A DNA stretch of 64,000 nucleotides from Rummeliibacillus pycnus_A (GTDB taxonomy: Bacteria; Bacillota; Bacilli; Bacillales_A; Planococcaceae), in contig NZ_CP132291.1 of assembly GCF_044359855.1 (NCBI RefSeq), positions 3,720,001-3,784,000 of the forward strand, in the 5' to 3' direction. Each line of letters begins with the position of its first letter. Positions within the stretch are counted from its first letter, which is position 1. The position numbers and the translations under genes are program-made. This document shows, piece by piece, positions 50,311 through 58,189 of the stretch. The notes below the pieces were generated by a model. It saw only the letters and a list, made by a program, of their open reading frames with translations, ran no database searches and was not told where the DNA came from.

Positions 50311-51603
50311 TTGAATTTGGCAGAGGTGAACTTAATTTATAATAAGCCTTCATTAAAAGGCGAAATTACAGTACCAGGGGATAAATCTATTTCTCACCGT
50401 TCCATTATGTTTGGCAGTATTGCTGAAGGACGTACAACAGTAAGTGGTTTTTTACTAGGTGATGATTGTTTAAGTACGATTGATTGCTTTAAAAAATTAG
50501 GTGTTGAAATTGAGCTAAATGGAACAGATATAGTGATCAATAGTAAGGGGATGGACAACTGGAAAGAACCTGTCGATATTTTGTATACGGGTAATTCTGG
50601 TACAACGACTCGATTAATGTTAGGGCTACTAGCAGGATCTACTATTCATTCCATTTTAAACGGTGATGCTTCTATTGGAAAAAGACCAATGAAACGCGTT
50701 ATTGCCCCCCTTCGAGACATGGGGGCAAAAATAACAGGAAGAATGGATGGGCAATATACACCTTTAGCTATCAAGGGTAGTCCATTAAAAGCAATTGAAT
50801 ATACGATGCCAGTTGCTAGTGCACAAGTTAAATCTGCAATATTGCTTGCTGGTTTAAATGCAGTGGGAACAACAGTCATTCACGAAAAAGATATTTCACG
50901 TGATCATACAGAAAGAATGCTTCGTCAATTCGGAGCAGAAATAAACGTAGAAAATGGTACCGTTTCCTATAAAGGTGGTCAAAAATTACATGCGACACAT
51001 GTAAATGTACCAGGCGATATTTCTTCAGCAGCATTCTTTTTAGTAGCAGGTGCAACAGCAGAAAATAGTGAAATTACTTTACACAATGTTGGTCTCAACC
51101 ATACACGTACTGGAATTATTGATGTCCTGAACGTAATGGGAGCTAATATGGATATAATAGTGGATGATGAAAATGCTGCTGAACCTACTGGTACGATTAC
51201 TATTCGAACATCTGAATTAGTGGGAACAACGATTGATGGAGAATTAATCCCTCGATTAATCGATGAAATCCCCATTATTGCTTTACTTGCTACAAAGGCA
51301 AAAGGGACAACCATTATACGAGATGCATCTGAATTAAAAGTAAAAGAAACTGACCGTATTACTGCAGTAGTAGAAGAGTTGAAAAAATTAGGTGCGAATA
51401 TAGAAGCAACAGAAGACGGTATGATAATCCATGGAGTAGAAGAACTTCACGGTGCGTCACTCAAAACATATGGAGATCATCGAATTGGTATGATGGGTGC
51501 CATAGCTTCCTTATTAACAGATGGAGCTGTTCAATTAGATGATGCAGATTGCATCGCAGTATCGTATCCAACATTCTTTGAAGATTTAATAAGAATAATT
51601 TAA
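50311..51603 (+). CDS. aroA: 3-phosphoshikimate 1-carboxyvinyltransferase (EPSP synthase)
   Basis: AroA (aroE in B. subtilis) transfers enolpyruvate to shikimate 3-phosphate. VPGDKSISHRSIMFGSIAEG (about residues 22-41), YTGNSGTTTRLMLGLLAGS and the C-terminal DHRIGMMGAIASLL are the class signatures. The SAQVKSAILLAGL stretch suggests a class II enzyme of the kind less sensitive to glyphosate; that class call is inference. It starts with TTG at 50311 after AGGTAGGTG. A terminator ends the supraoperon. Confidence 0.94.
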   Translation: MNLAEVNLIYNKPSLKGEITVPGDKSISHRSIMFGSIAEGRTTVSGFLLGDDCLSTIDCFKKLGVEIELNGTDIVINSKGMDNWKEPVDILYTGNSGTTTRLMLGLLAGSTIHSILNGDASIGKRPMKRVIAPLRDMGAKITGRMDGQYTPLAIKGSPLKAIEYTMPVASAQVKSAILLAGLNAVGTTVIHEKDISRDHTERMLRQFGAEINVENGTVSYKGGQKLHATHVNVPGDISSAAFFLVAGATAENSEITLHNVGLNHTRTGIIDVLNVMGANMDIIVDDENAAEPTGTITIRTSELVGTTIDGELIPRLIDEIPIIALLATKAKGTTIIRDASELKVKETDRITAVVEELKKLGANIEATEDGMIIHGVEELHGASLKTYGDHRIGMMGAIASLLTDGAVQLDDADCIAVSYPTFFEDLIRII

Positions 51604-51618
51604 TAGATTCATTTGCAT

Positions 51619-51648
51619 GGAGCTCTCCTATATTAGGAGAGTTTTTCC
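51619..51648 (+). terminator. Terminator of the aromatic supraoperon
   Basis: GCTCTCCTA (51622-51630) pairs with TAGGAGAG (51634-51641), followed by TTTTTCC. Confidence 0.85.
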
Positions 51649-51680
51649 TTGTGTATAAAGCCTCAGTCATGTAGCATAAT

Positions 51681-51880
51681 GTTAAAAGCGAAGGGCGCCA
51701 GTCATTAAGTGGAGATAGCATAAGTTCGCCATATACTGGCAACTGCGATCTGACCCACATCAAGTGGGCAACTGACAGGTAAAAGTTCTCAACACGAAGA
51801 GGCATTTTTTGGCCTCATAGGGTTGAGGTTATATTACCCCGAGAGGCTGGAGTCAAAAGCTGGATAAGTTAAAAGCGGAA
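51681..51880. repeat. Dispersed repeat element, copy B (inverted relative to copy A)
   Basis: The element is bounded by a perfect 10-base direct repeat, GTTAAAAGCG, at 51681-51690 and 51868-51877. Read on the minus strand it repeats the box order of copy A: CCGCTTTT with TCCAGCT, then CTCGGGG, then the central block CCCACTTGATGTGGGTC to TGGCGAACTTATGCTATC (51711-51768), then CGCTTTT. An extra segment of about 65 bases lies between the CGGGG box and the central block and contains the palindrome GAGGCATTTTTTGGCCTC. Confidence 0.78.
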
Positions 51881-51921
51881 CGTACAGGTATCCGGTATAA
51901 ATAGAAGAATCAGGTGACAAA

Positions 51922-53175
51922 ATGGATATACAGAAAAAAATGATTGATGCTATTCAACAAGGTGATTTAGAAGGCATTCAAAATCTTCTTGAAGATTTTA
52001 AAATTCAGGTAGACCCTGATATGCAATATGAAGTAGTAGGTTTCTTTATGAATTTTGGCTTTTTAGATGAAGCGGATGAATTATTAGAACACTTACAATA
52101 TTTATTTCCAGATGAAGCACAACTTAAAATTGATAGAGCAACACTTTTGATGGAGCGAGAGCAAGAGGATGAGGCATTAAACTTATTTATGTCCATTAGC
52201 CCAGATGCACCAGAATATCCGCAAGTTCTATTAGCTTTAGCAGACTACTATCAAATGCAAGGGTTATATGAAGTTTCTGAACAACGTATAAATGAAGCAT
52301 TAGATTTATTACCAGATGAACCATTATTACATTTCTCAAAAGCAGAATTATTAATGGAAATGGGACGTTTTACGGAAGCTGCTCGCAAATATCATGAATT
52401 ATACGAAGCGCAAACAGAGATCGCAGGTGTTCGTTTAGTTGAACGTTTAGCAGAAGTACATCGTGCTGGTGCTGCTTTTGAAGAAGCGCTAACCTTTTAT
52501 AAAAAAGCGCTTGAAGATAATACATCTCCTGATTTACTATTTGGAGCTGCATATTCTGCGTTTCAGTCACAAATGTATGAAACTGCAATACACTATGCTG
52601 AAGATTTAAAAACATTAGACCCGGATTATTTCTCTGCTTATTTATTATTAGCTCAAAGTTATGCAATGCTTGAAAATAATAAAAAGGCATTTGAAATAAT
52701 TAGAGAGGGATTAACTCGTGATGAATATGATAAAGAATTGTATTTATTCGCAGGGAAAATGGCTCTAAAAAATAGTTTACCTAAAGAAGCAGAAGAATAT
52801 TTGCGCCAAGCAATTGCATTAGATAGTGAGTATATGGAGGCAATTATTACGCTTGTGTCAATTTTATCTAAGGAAGAAAGAGACGAAGAAATTATTGAGT
52901 TGATTGAACATCTAGAACAAGAAAGCTTTGACTGGTCTACTTTATCAGCTTTTGCAGCCGTCTCATATGATCGATTAGAAAATTATGAACGTGCATACGA
53001 TTTTTATCAATTAGCATATAATGACCATAAGGAAGATCCATTGTTCCTTGAAAAGTATGCTTATTTCTTAATTGAAGATGGTAAACGTGAAGAGGCACAG
53101 GCAGTAGTCAATCAGTTGATCGCATTGCAACCAGATGAACCGACTTGGCAAGACCTTTTACAAACTTTTGAATGA
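51922..53175 (+). CDS. ypiA: YpiA, tetratricopeptide-repeat protein
   Basis: The 417-residue cytoplasmic protein is built almost wholly of TPR helices; motifs such as GRFTEAARKYHELYE, GAAFEEALTFYKKALEDN and LPKEAEEYLRQAIALDSEYM recur every 34 residues or so. It has no membrane segment and is acidic. It stands between the aromatic operon and ypiB as in B. subtilis. The role is unknown; a scaffold function is likely from the fold. Its stop overlaps the region carrying the ypiB ribosome site. Confidence 0.9.
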   Translation: MDIQKKMIDAIQQGDLEGIQNLLEDFKIQVDPDMQYEVVGFFMNFGFLDEADELLEHLQYLFPDEAQLKIDRATLLMEREQEDEALNLFMSISPDAPEYPQVLLALADYYQMQGLYEVSEQRINEALDLLPDEPLLHFSKAELLMEMGRFTEAARKYHELYEAQTEIAGVRLVERLAEVHRAGAAFEEALTFYKKALEDNTSPDLLFGAAYSAFQSQMYETAIHYAEDLKTLDPDYFSAYLLLAQSYAMLENNKKAFEIIREGLTRDEYDKELYLFAGKMALKNSLPKEAEEYLRQAIALDSEYMEAIITLVSILSKEERDEEIIELIEHLEQESFDWSTLSAFAAVSYDRLENYERAYDFYQLAYNDHKEDPLFLEKYAYFLIEDGKREEAQAVVNQLIALQPDEPTWQDLLQTFE

Positions 53176-53192
53176 GAGGAGGCTCATACAAA

Positions 53193-53744
53193 ATGACCGC
53201 ATCCGTTTCTGTCTTGGACAAAAAAGAATTTGTCCGCTGGTTTTTAAAAAAGTACCAAATGAAACGACGTGAGTGTGTATGGATTTTAAATTATCTGCTT
53301 GGTCATGATGAATTATTAGAACATATTCATTTTGTTGAAGAAGCACATTACTGCCCACGAGCAATGGTCATGTCAACAACGGATTCATCGGGCATACCAT
53401 TTCGCTTCTATCGAGGTAACATTATGACAGCAGATGCGGAAAAATCCTTCCATGATTTGAGGCTTCACCCAGATGAGGAAATGTTCATACAATTAAATTT
53501 TCCAAAAGTGCCACCGAGTCGTGAGTACTTAACGGTATTAGAGGAAAATCCTTATATGCCAAACTATTTACAAATTAGCGAATCAGATCGTCAACTAGCA
53601 GAGGAAATTTTAAAAGATAGTATGAAAACATTTCAAGAAGAAGCCATTTTAAAACAAATCGATGAAGCACTAGATCAAAATGACAAAGAGAAGTTTTATA
53701 AGTTGTCTGCATTATTAAATGTTATAAAAAATGTGGAAAAATAA
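53193..53744 (+). CDS. ypiB: YpiB, UPF0302 family protein
   Basis: The 183-residue protein carries the family core VRWFLKKYQMKRRECVWILN followed by YLLGHDELLEHIHFVEEA, and a C-terminal helical tail (IDEALDQNDKEKFYKLS) of the IDEAL type found in several Bacillus proteins. It is cytoplasmic and of unclear function. A frame starts at 53172, but GAGGAGG at 53174-53180 lies before ATG 53193, the likelier start. A hairpin follows its stop at once. Confidence 0.87.
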   Translation: MTASVSVLDKKEFVRWFLKKYQMKRRECVWILNYLLGHDELLEHIHFVEEAHYCPRAMVMSTTDSSGIPFRFYRGNIMTADAEKSFHDLRLHPDEEMFIQLNFPKVPPSREYLTVLEENPYMPNYLQISESDRQLAEEILKDSMKTFQEEAILKQIDEALDQNDKEKFYKLSALLNVIKNVEK

Positions 53745-53776
53745 AAACTTCATCCATCATTGGATGAAGTTTTACT
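53743..53776 (+). terminator. Hairpin terminator after ypiB
   Basis: TAAAAACTTCATCCA (about 53743-53756) pairs with TGGATGAAGTTTTA (53761-53774) around a 4-base loop. The T stretch is part of the stem, and CTTTTA follows; ypiF begins 20 bases later. Confidence 0.7.
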
Positions 53777-53792
53777 TTTAGGAGGAATTTTA

Positions 53793-54242
53793 ATGTTTTG
53801 GACAAGTAAAGATATTGATTCATTTTTAAAGCAAAAAGAGTTTATTGACACGGCTATTGTTCCGTTAGTTATTTTAGAAGGTTCAGATTTAGGTATAAAA
53901 CAGAGTGCTTCTGGGGCAGAATTCTTAATGTCAATAACTAATTTCATTGAGCAACAATTCAAAGGACGTATTGTTTTAACATCTCCAATTACATATACCA
54001 AGTCTATGTCAAGAAAAGATATAATCATTGCCATCCATGATGAATTAATTGCTGCTGGTTTTAAATATGTTTTCTTTGTAACGTCAGACCATGAATGGAA
54101 TCAAATTGTGCCAAATTACGACGTCATATGGTTACCGTCTATTCCATTAGGTGATATGGATCAGAAGATTAGACAATCAGTACTAAGTGATCAGTTAAGA
54201 CAAGTCATACCAATGCTATCTTCAAAATGGTCAGAACAGTAG
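53793..54242 (+). CDS. ypiF: YpiF, DUF2487 family protein
   Basis: The 149-residue protein starts MFWTSKDIDSFLKQKEFIDT and contains VILEGSDLGIKQSASGAEFL, which fit B. subtilis YpiF and its DUF2487 relatives. No membrane segment is seen. AGGAGGAATTTTA precedes ATG 53793; the frame opens earlier at 53760 inside the terminator hairpin. It lies just upstream of the qcr operon, where B. subtilis ypiF also lies. The function is unknown. Confidence 0.85.
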   Translation: MFWTSKDIDSFLKQKEFIDTAIVPLVILEGSDLGIKQSASGAEFLMSITNFIEQQFKGRIVLTSPITYTKSMSRKDIIIAIHDELIAAGFKYVFFVTSDHEWNQIVPNYDVIWLPSIPLGDMDQKIRQSVLSDQLRQVIPMLSSKWSEQ

Positions 54243-54399
54243 CATTTTTCTTTCAACAAATGTTCACAAATGAACATAAAACAGTTAATTGCGTTATTGA
54301 CCTAACATTTTAGTTGATATATCATAGATATGTCCTAGTTTTACTATTTTGTATAAGTTTGGTCCATTGGACTTACCTGAAGTTAGAGGGGGGAAAAGG

Positions 54400-54903
54400 A
54401 TGAGTAACAATCGTGTCACAAGACGTCAATTTTTGAACTACACATTAACAGGTGTTGGTGGTTTCATGGCAGCTGGTATGTTAATGCCAATGGCTCGCTT
54501 TGCAGTTGACCCAATTCTACAAAAGAAACCAGGGGGCGACTTTATACTAACAGATAAAAAAGTTACAGAACTTTCTGAAACTCCTGTAAAAGTAGATTTT
54601 ACATTTGAACAAGTTGACGCTTGGTACAAATCAGATGTTACAAACACAGCGTGGGTTTATAAAAATGGCGATGAAATTATCGCACTTTCACCTGTATGTA
54701 AACATTTAGGCTGTACAGTTAACTGGAATGGTGCTCCAGAATTTAAAGACCAATTCTATTGCCCATGTCACGGAGGTCGTTATGAAAAAACTGGTAAAAA
54801 CATTCCGGGTACACCGCCTCTTGGTCCGTTAGACGAGTTTGAAGTAAAGGAAAAAGACGGTCTATTAATGATCGGAAAAACAAGAGCAAACACTCTAGTA
54901 TAA
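54400..54903 (+). CDS. qcrA: Menaquinol:cytochrome c reductase Rieske iron-sulfur subunit
   Basis: QcrA carries the 2Fe-2S cluster of the bc complex. The N-terminus has the twin-arginine motif VTRRQFLNYT and a membrane segment (about residues 18-34); the Rieske ligands are CKHLGC and CPCHGG (about 106-111 and 126-131). The 167-residue length equals that of B. subtilis QcrA. AGAGGGGGGAAAAGG precedes ATG 54400; the frame extends to 54349 but lacks a site there. Confidence 0.95.
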   Translation: MSNNRVTRRQFLNYTLTGVGGFMAAGMLMPMARFAVDPILQKKPGGDFILTDKKVTELSETPVKVDFTFEQVDAWYKSDVTNTAWVYKNGDEIIALSPVCKHLGCTVNWNGAPEFKDQFYCPCHGGRYEKTGKNIPGTPPLGPLDEFEVKEKDGLLMIGKTRANTLV

Positions 54904-54924
54904 TTGTAAGGGGGTACGAAAACA

Positions 54925-55599
54925 GTGCTTAATAAAATCTATGATTGGGTCGATGAGCGTCTTGATATTACACCAATATGGCGTGATATTGCCGACCATG
55001 AAGTTCCAGAGCACGTAAACCCTGCACATCATTTCTCTGCATTCGTATATTGTTTCGGGGGTTTAACGTTCTTTGTTACTGTTATTCAAATCTTATCTGG
55101 TATGTTCTTAACAATGTACTATGTACCCGATATTCAAAATGCATGGAAATCTGTTTACTACCTTCAAAATGAGGTAGCATTCGGTGAAATCGTGCGTGGT
55201 ATGCACCACTGGGGCGCTTCCCTCGTAATTGTTATGATGTTCCTTCATACATTACGTGTATTCTTTACAGGTTCTTATAAAAAACCTCGTGAATTAAACT
55301 GGATTGTTGGGGTTCTAATCTTCTGCGTAATGTTAGGCCTTGGCTTTACAGGTTACCTACTTCCTTGGGACATGAAAGCATTATTTGCTACAAAAGTAGG
55401 TATTCAAATCGCAGCGTCAGTTCCATTTATTGGTGAGGCAATTAAAATATTGTTAGCTGGTGATGCTAATATCATTGGTGCAGAAACATTAACGAGATTC
55501 TTTGCGATTCATGTATTCTTCTTACCAGCTTGCTTACTTGCGTTGCTTGCTGCACACTTTGTCATGATTCGTAGACAAGGGATATCTGGCCCATTGTAG
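54925..55599 (+). CDS. qcrB: Menaquinol:cytochrome c reductase cytochrome b subunit
   Basis: QcrB is the b6-type subunit with four membrane segments. Haem b ligand histidines lie in IVRGMHHWGASL and MMFLHTLRVFF and further on in FFAIHVFFLPA. C42 in AFVYCFGGLTFF is at the position that attaches the extra haem ci in b6-type subunits. The 224-residue protein begins with GTG at 54925 after AAGGGGG. It lies between qcrA and qcrC. Confidence 0.95.
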   Translation: MLNKIYDWVDERLDITPIWRDIADHEVPEHVNPAHHFSAFVYCFGGLTFFVTVIQILSGMFLTMYYVPDIQNAWKSVYYLQNEVAFGEIVRGMHHWGASLVIVMMFLHTLRVFFTGSYKKPRELNWIVGVLIFCVMLGLGFTGYLLPWDMKALFATKVGIQIAASVPFIGEAIKILLAGDANIIGAETLTRFFAIHVFFLPACLLALLAAHFVMIRRQGISGPL

Positions 55600-55643
55600 A
55601 ACATACAATTTCGCCACTAATATTTCCTTAAGGAGGGGACAAA

Positions 55644-56411
55644 ATGCATAAAGGAAAAGGAATGAAATTCGTAGGAGATACGCGTGTTCCAAAAAAGGAT
55701 AACAAAAACGTATATCCACCAGATTATTCCGAATATCCTGGCAAAACGGAACCATTCTGGCCAGACTTCTTATTAAAAGAATGGATGGTTGGTGCGGTTT
55801 TCTTAGTTGGTTATTTAATTTTAACAGTTGCTCATCCATCTCCATTAGAGGGACAAGCAGATCCAACAAACACAGGTTATATTCCAATGCCGGACTGGTA
55901 TTTCTTATTCTTATATCAATTACTTAAATATGAATATGCTTCAGGCCCTTACAATACGATTGGTGCAATTGTTGTTCCAGCTATTGCAGTTGGTGCATTA
56001 ATGTTAGCGCCATTCTTAGATAGAGGTCCAGAACGTAGACCACTTAAACGCCCGCTGCCAGTAGCATTTATGTTATTAGCACTTGCTTCTATGGTTTACT
56101 TAACTTGGGAATCAGTAGTAAATCACGACTGGGCTGCTGCTAAAAAACAAGGTCAAATTGTTAAAGCAGTTGAAATTAACCAAGAAGATCCAGGATACAA
56201 AGTATATGCTAAACAATCTTGTATCAACTGTCATGGTGATAAACTTCAAGGTGGAGCAGGTCCTAATTTAACCAATACAGGTTTGGCTCCAGAAGAAATC
56301 GCTAAAATTGCTCATGAAGGTATACGTACTATGCCTGCTGGTCAATACAAAGGATCAGACGAAGATCTTCAAAAATTAGCAAAATTCATTTCTAGTTTAA
56401 AAGCAGAATAA
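55644..56411 (+). CDS. qcrC: Menaquinol:cytochrome c reductase cytochrome b/c subunit
   Basis: QcrC fuses a subunit IV-like membrane part (three segments, about residues 50-150) to a cytochrome c domain with one haem site, SCINCHGDKLQGG (about 190-202), and the axial methionine in IRTMPAGQYKG. Such a fusion is typical of Firmicutes. Maturation of this haem needs the ResABC system encoded upstream in the window. AAGGAGGGG precedes the ATG. A terminator closes qcrABC. Confidence 0.95.
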   Translation: MHKGKGMKFVGDTRVPKKDNKNVYPPDYSEYPGKTEPFWPDFLLKEWMVGAVFLVGYLILTVAHPSPLEGQADPTNTGYIPMPDWYFLFLYQLLKYEYASGPYNTIGAIVVPAIAVGALMLAPFLDRGPERRPLKRPLPVAFMLLALASMVYLTWESVVNHDWAAAKKQGQIVKAVEINQEDPGYKVYAKQSCINCHGDKLQGGAGPNLTNTGLAPEEIAKIAHEGIRTMPAGQYKGSDEDLQKLAKFISSLKAE

Positions 56412-56421
56412 TTGTTAGAAA

Positions 56422-56449
56422 GAAGAGTCAGGAGACTGGCTCTTTTTTC
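56422..56449 (+). terminator. Terminator of qcrABC
   Basis: AAGAGTCAG (56423-56431) pairs with CTGGCTCTT (56435-56443) around GAGA with one G-T step, followed by TTTTTC. Confidence 0.82.
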
Positions 56450-56522
56450 TATGCATATACATAGACGTACAATACTAAAAAAGGTTATAACATATTTAAT
56501 AAAATTTTTTTAAAAGGGGTCA

Positions 56523-57137
56523 ATGATGAATAAATTATTCATTTTTATTTGGAACATATTATCAAATAAGACTTTTCTTTGGATGTTGTTGATAGTTAAC
56601 ATTTTAGGTACAATTGGAGGATATATTTGGTATGGTGGACAATTATCTATAACAGAACCAATCTTTTATATTTTTGTACCAGATAGTCCAACAGCAACTT
56701 TGTTTTTCTCTATTGCACTGATAGGATGGATATTCGATAAAAACTGGCGGTTAATAGAAGCGTTAGCACTGATTACATTGGTGAAGTATGGACTTTGGGC
56801 AGTGGTGATGAATATATTAGCATTATTAGAAATGGGTTCAATTGGTTATCTTGGCTGGATGCTTGTTATTTCTCATTTCGCAATGGCTGTACAAGCAATA
56901 TTATATATTCCAATGTATGATATTAAAATTACTCATGTAGGTATTGCAGCAATTTGGACGTTGCATAATGATGTGATTGACTATGTTTTTGGTCAAATGC
57001 CTATTTACAGTATGCTTGCTCAGTATATGGCGGAAATTGGTTATTTCACATTTTGGTTATCCATTGCTTGTATTACACTAGCATATTTTGTTTCACAGAA
57101 ACGGTTTTCGTTTGCGAGTAAAAATAATTACCTTTAA
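56523..57137 (+). CDS. ypjA: YpjA, DUF1405 membrane protein
   Basis: The 204-residue protein has about six membrane segments and the family stretch ILGTIGGYIWYGGQL near the start, followed by WYxxVPDSPTA-like FIFVPDSPTATLFF (here IFVPDSPTATLFFS). DUF1405 proteins are of unknown function and lie downstream of qcrABC in B. subtilis too. ATG 56523 is directly followed by a second ATG at 56526; AAAAGGGG upstream can serve either. Confidence 0.85.
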   Translation: MMNKLFIFIWNILSNKTFLWMLLIVNILGTIGGYIWYGGQLSITEPIFYIFVPDSPTATLFFSIALIGWIFDKNWRLIEALALITLVKYGLWAVVMNILALLEMGSIGYLGWMLVISHFAMAVQAILYIPMYDIKITHVGIAAIWTLHNDVIDYVFGQMPIYSMLAQYMAEIGYFTFWLSIACITLAYFVSQKRFSFASKNNYL

Positions 57138-57171
57138 AATAAAATTATCTAGTAATAGGAGGATGATATAA

Positions 57172-57864
57172 TTGTCAATAGCAATGTATATCGTATATTT
57201 TCTTGTATTAATGTTGTTACCACTATATGCTCAGCGTAAAGTGATGAAAACGTATCAACGTTATGCAGAAGTTCGTTCCACGTCTGGCATGACAGGTGCA
57301 GAAGTAGCTAGAACCATTTTGGACAATAATGGATTAAGTAATGTTCGTGTTGTAGAAACTCCAGGAGTTTTATCCGATCATTATGATCCAACAAGCAAAA
57401 CAGTAGCACTATCTTCAGATAATTATCACAACGCTTCAGTGGCTGGTACAGCGGTTGCAGCGCATGAATGTGGACACGCAATTCAACATAAGGAAGCCTA
57501 TGCTTTCTTAACATTTCGTTCAAAACTAGTACCTGCAGCGAACATTTCTTCAAATGTTTCTTGGATTTTCATAATGATAGGTATGCTTAGTTCATCAATG
57601 CGATCATTAATGCTTGTTGGTATAATACTACTTGCAATAGGTGTACTTTTCCAAATAGTAACGTTACCAGTGGAATTTGACGCATCAAAACGAGCTCTTA
57701 ACCAAGTCGTTAGTTTAGGTATCATTCGCAATGAAGAAGAACCACATGCTAGAAAAGTATTAAGCGCAGCAGCCTTAACATATGTAGCAGCGGCAGCAAC
57801 AGCTATTATGGAATTGTTACGTTTGTTGTTAATTTATACAGGTATGAATAACAGAGATGAATAG
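57172..57864 (+). CDS. YugP-like membrane zinc metallopeptidase
   Basis: The 230-residue protein has a zinc-protease HExxH-type motif AAHECGHAIQH (about residues 101-111) between an N-terminal membrane segment (2-19) and three C-terminal hydrophobic segments. PVEFDASKRAL (about 164-174) is the conserved distal block of the YugP/DUF2268-unrelated neutral zinc metallopeptidase family. The substrate is unknown. It starts with TTG at 57172 after AGGAGG. In B. subtilis yugP is elsewhere and ypjB follows ypjA, so this is a local replacement. Confidence 0.87.
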   Translation: MSIAMYIVYFLVLMLLPLYAQRKVMKTYQRYAEVRSTSGMTGAEVARTILDNNGLSNVRVVETPGVLSDHYDPTSKTVALSSDNYHNASVAGTAVAAHECGHAIQHKEAYAFLTFRSKLVPAANISSNVSWIFIMIGMLSSSMRSLMLVGIILLAIGVLFQIVTLPVEFDASKRALNQVVSLGIIRNEEEPHARKVLSAAALTYVAAAATAIMELLRLLLIYTGMNNRDE

Positions 57865-57876
57865 AAATATCTAAAA

Positions 57877-57919
57877 GCATTTATGGTTAGTTTGTTCTAA
57901 TCATAAATGTTTTTTTAGT
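57877..57919 (+). terminator. Terminator after the YugP-like gene
   Basis: AGCATTTATGGTTAG (57877-57890) pairs with CTAATCATAAATGT (57897-57910) with G-T pairs, followed by TTTTTTT. Confidence 0.85.
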
Positions 57920-57987
57920 TTTTTTTGTTTTCGAAAAAAGAAAAAGTGTACATAGTGCAGAAAATAATTAAAAATTTCGGAAAATTA

Positions 57988-58016
57988 TTAACAATTCGAT
58001 CGGGATATGATATGCT
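57988..58016 (+). promoter_or_regulatory. Probable sigma-A promoter of the aminotransferase-permease-hyu operon
   Basis: TTAACA (57988-57993) and TATGCT (58011-58016) are 17 bases apart. The predicted start near 58023 lies three bases before the first paired strand of the structured leader. Confidence 0.6.
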
Positions 58017-58025
58017 ATAAAAAAT

Positions 58026-58081
58026 GATAATACTGCCTAACCTGTTAGAATGCATTACAGGCTATCTAAATCGCAGGTATC
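58026..58081 (+). promoter_or_regulatory. Candidate pseudoknotted cis-regulatory RNA (unassigned)
   Basis: The 56-base leader can fold as follows. Closing stem P1 pairs GATA (58026-58029) with TATC (58078-58081), then CTGC (58033-58036) with GCAG (58073-58076). Hairpin P2 pairs CCTGT (58041-58045) with ACAGG (58057-58061) and has an 11-base loop. TAGA in that loop (58046-58049) can pair with TCTA (58065-58068) in the P2-P1 junction, giving a pseudoknot. A terminator follows without a gap. It lacks T-box, purine, lysine, glycine, SAM, FMN, TPP, preQ1 and guanidine-I signatures that I know. The function as a riboswitch or protein-bound leader is inference. Confidence 0.5.
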
Positions 58082-58133
58082 AGCCAGTTCCAAAAAGTGT
58101 AGCTTTATGCTGCTTTTTTGAGCTGGCTTTTAT
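58082..58133 (+). terminator. Attenuator-like terminator in the operon leader
   Basis: AGCCAG (58082-58087) pairs with CTGGCT (58123-58128), and the stem continues through AAAAAG/CTTTTTT and GTAGC/GCT around a small loop; TTATT follows. It lies between promoter and the first gene, so read-through must be controlled. GGCT at 58060-58063 can pair with AGCC at 58082-58085 as an antiterminator that breaks P2. Confidence 0.82.
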
Positions 58134-58189
58134 TATGCAGAAAATCATTTTAGTATCTGGTAATTAGCAAATCATAAGGGGGAATTATT

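Larger units (their letters stand above)
51604..51921. other. Gene-free 318-base stretch between aroA and ypiA
   Basis: It holds the supraoperon terminator (51619-51648) and repeat copy B (51681-51880). About 40 bases remain before ypiA, which carry its ribosome site region. A 114-codon frame on the minus strand across the repeat is a shadow. Confidence 0.65.

Noticed and set aside
51461..51805. 114-codon minus-strand frame across the aroA end and repeat copy B
   Set aside because: It passes through a terminator and a repeat element and shows no ribosome site.
58023..58135. T-box leader
   Set aside because: No AGGGTGGNACCGCG T-box sequence or stem I specifier loop is present.
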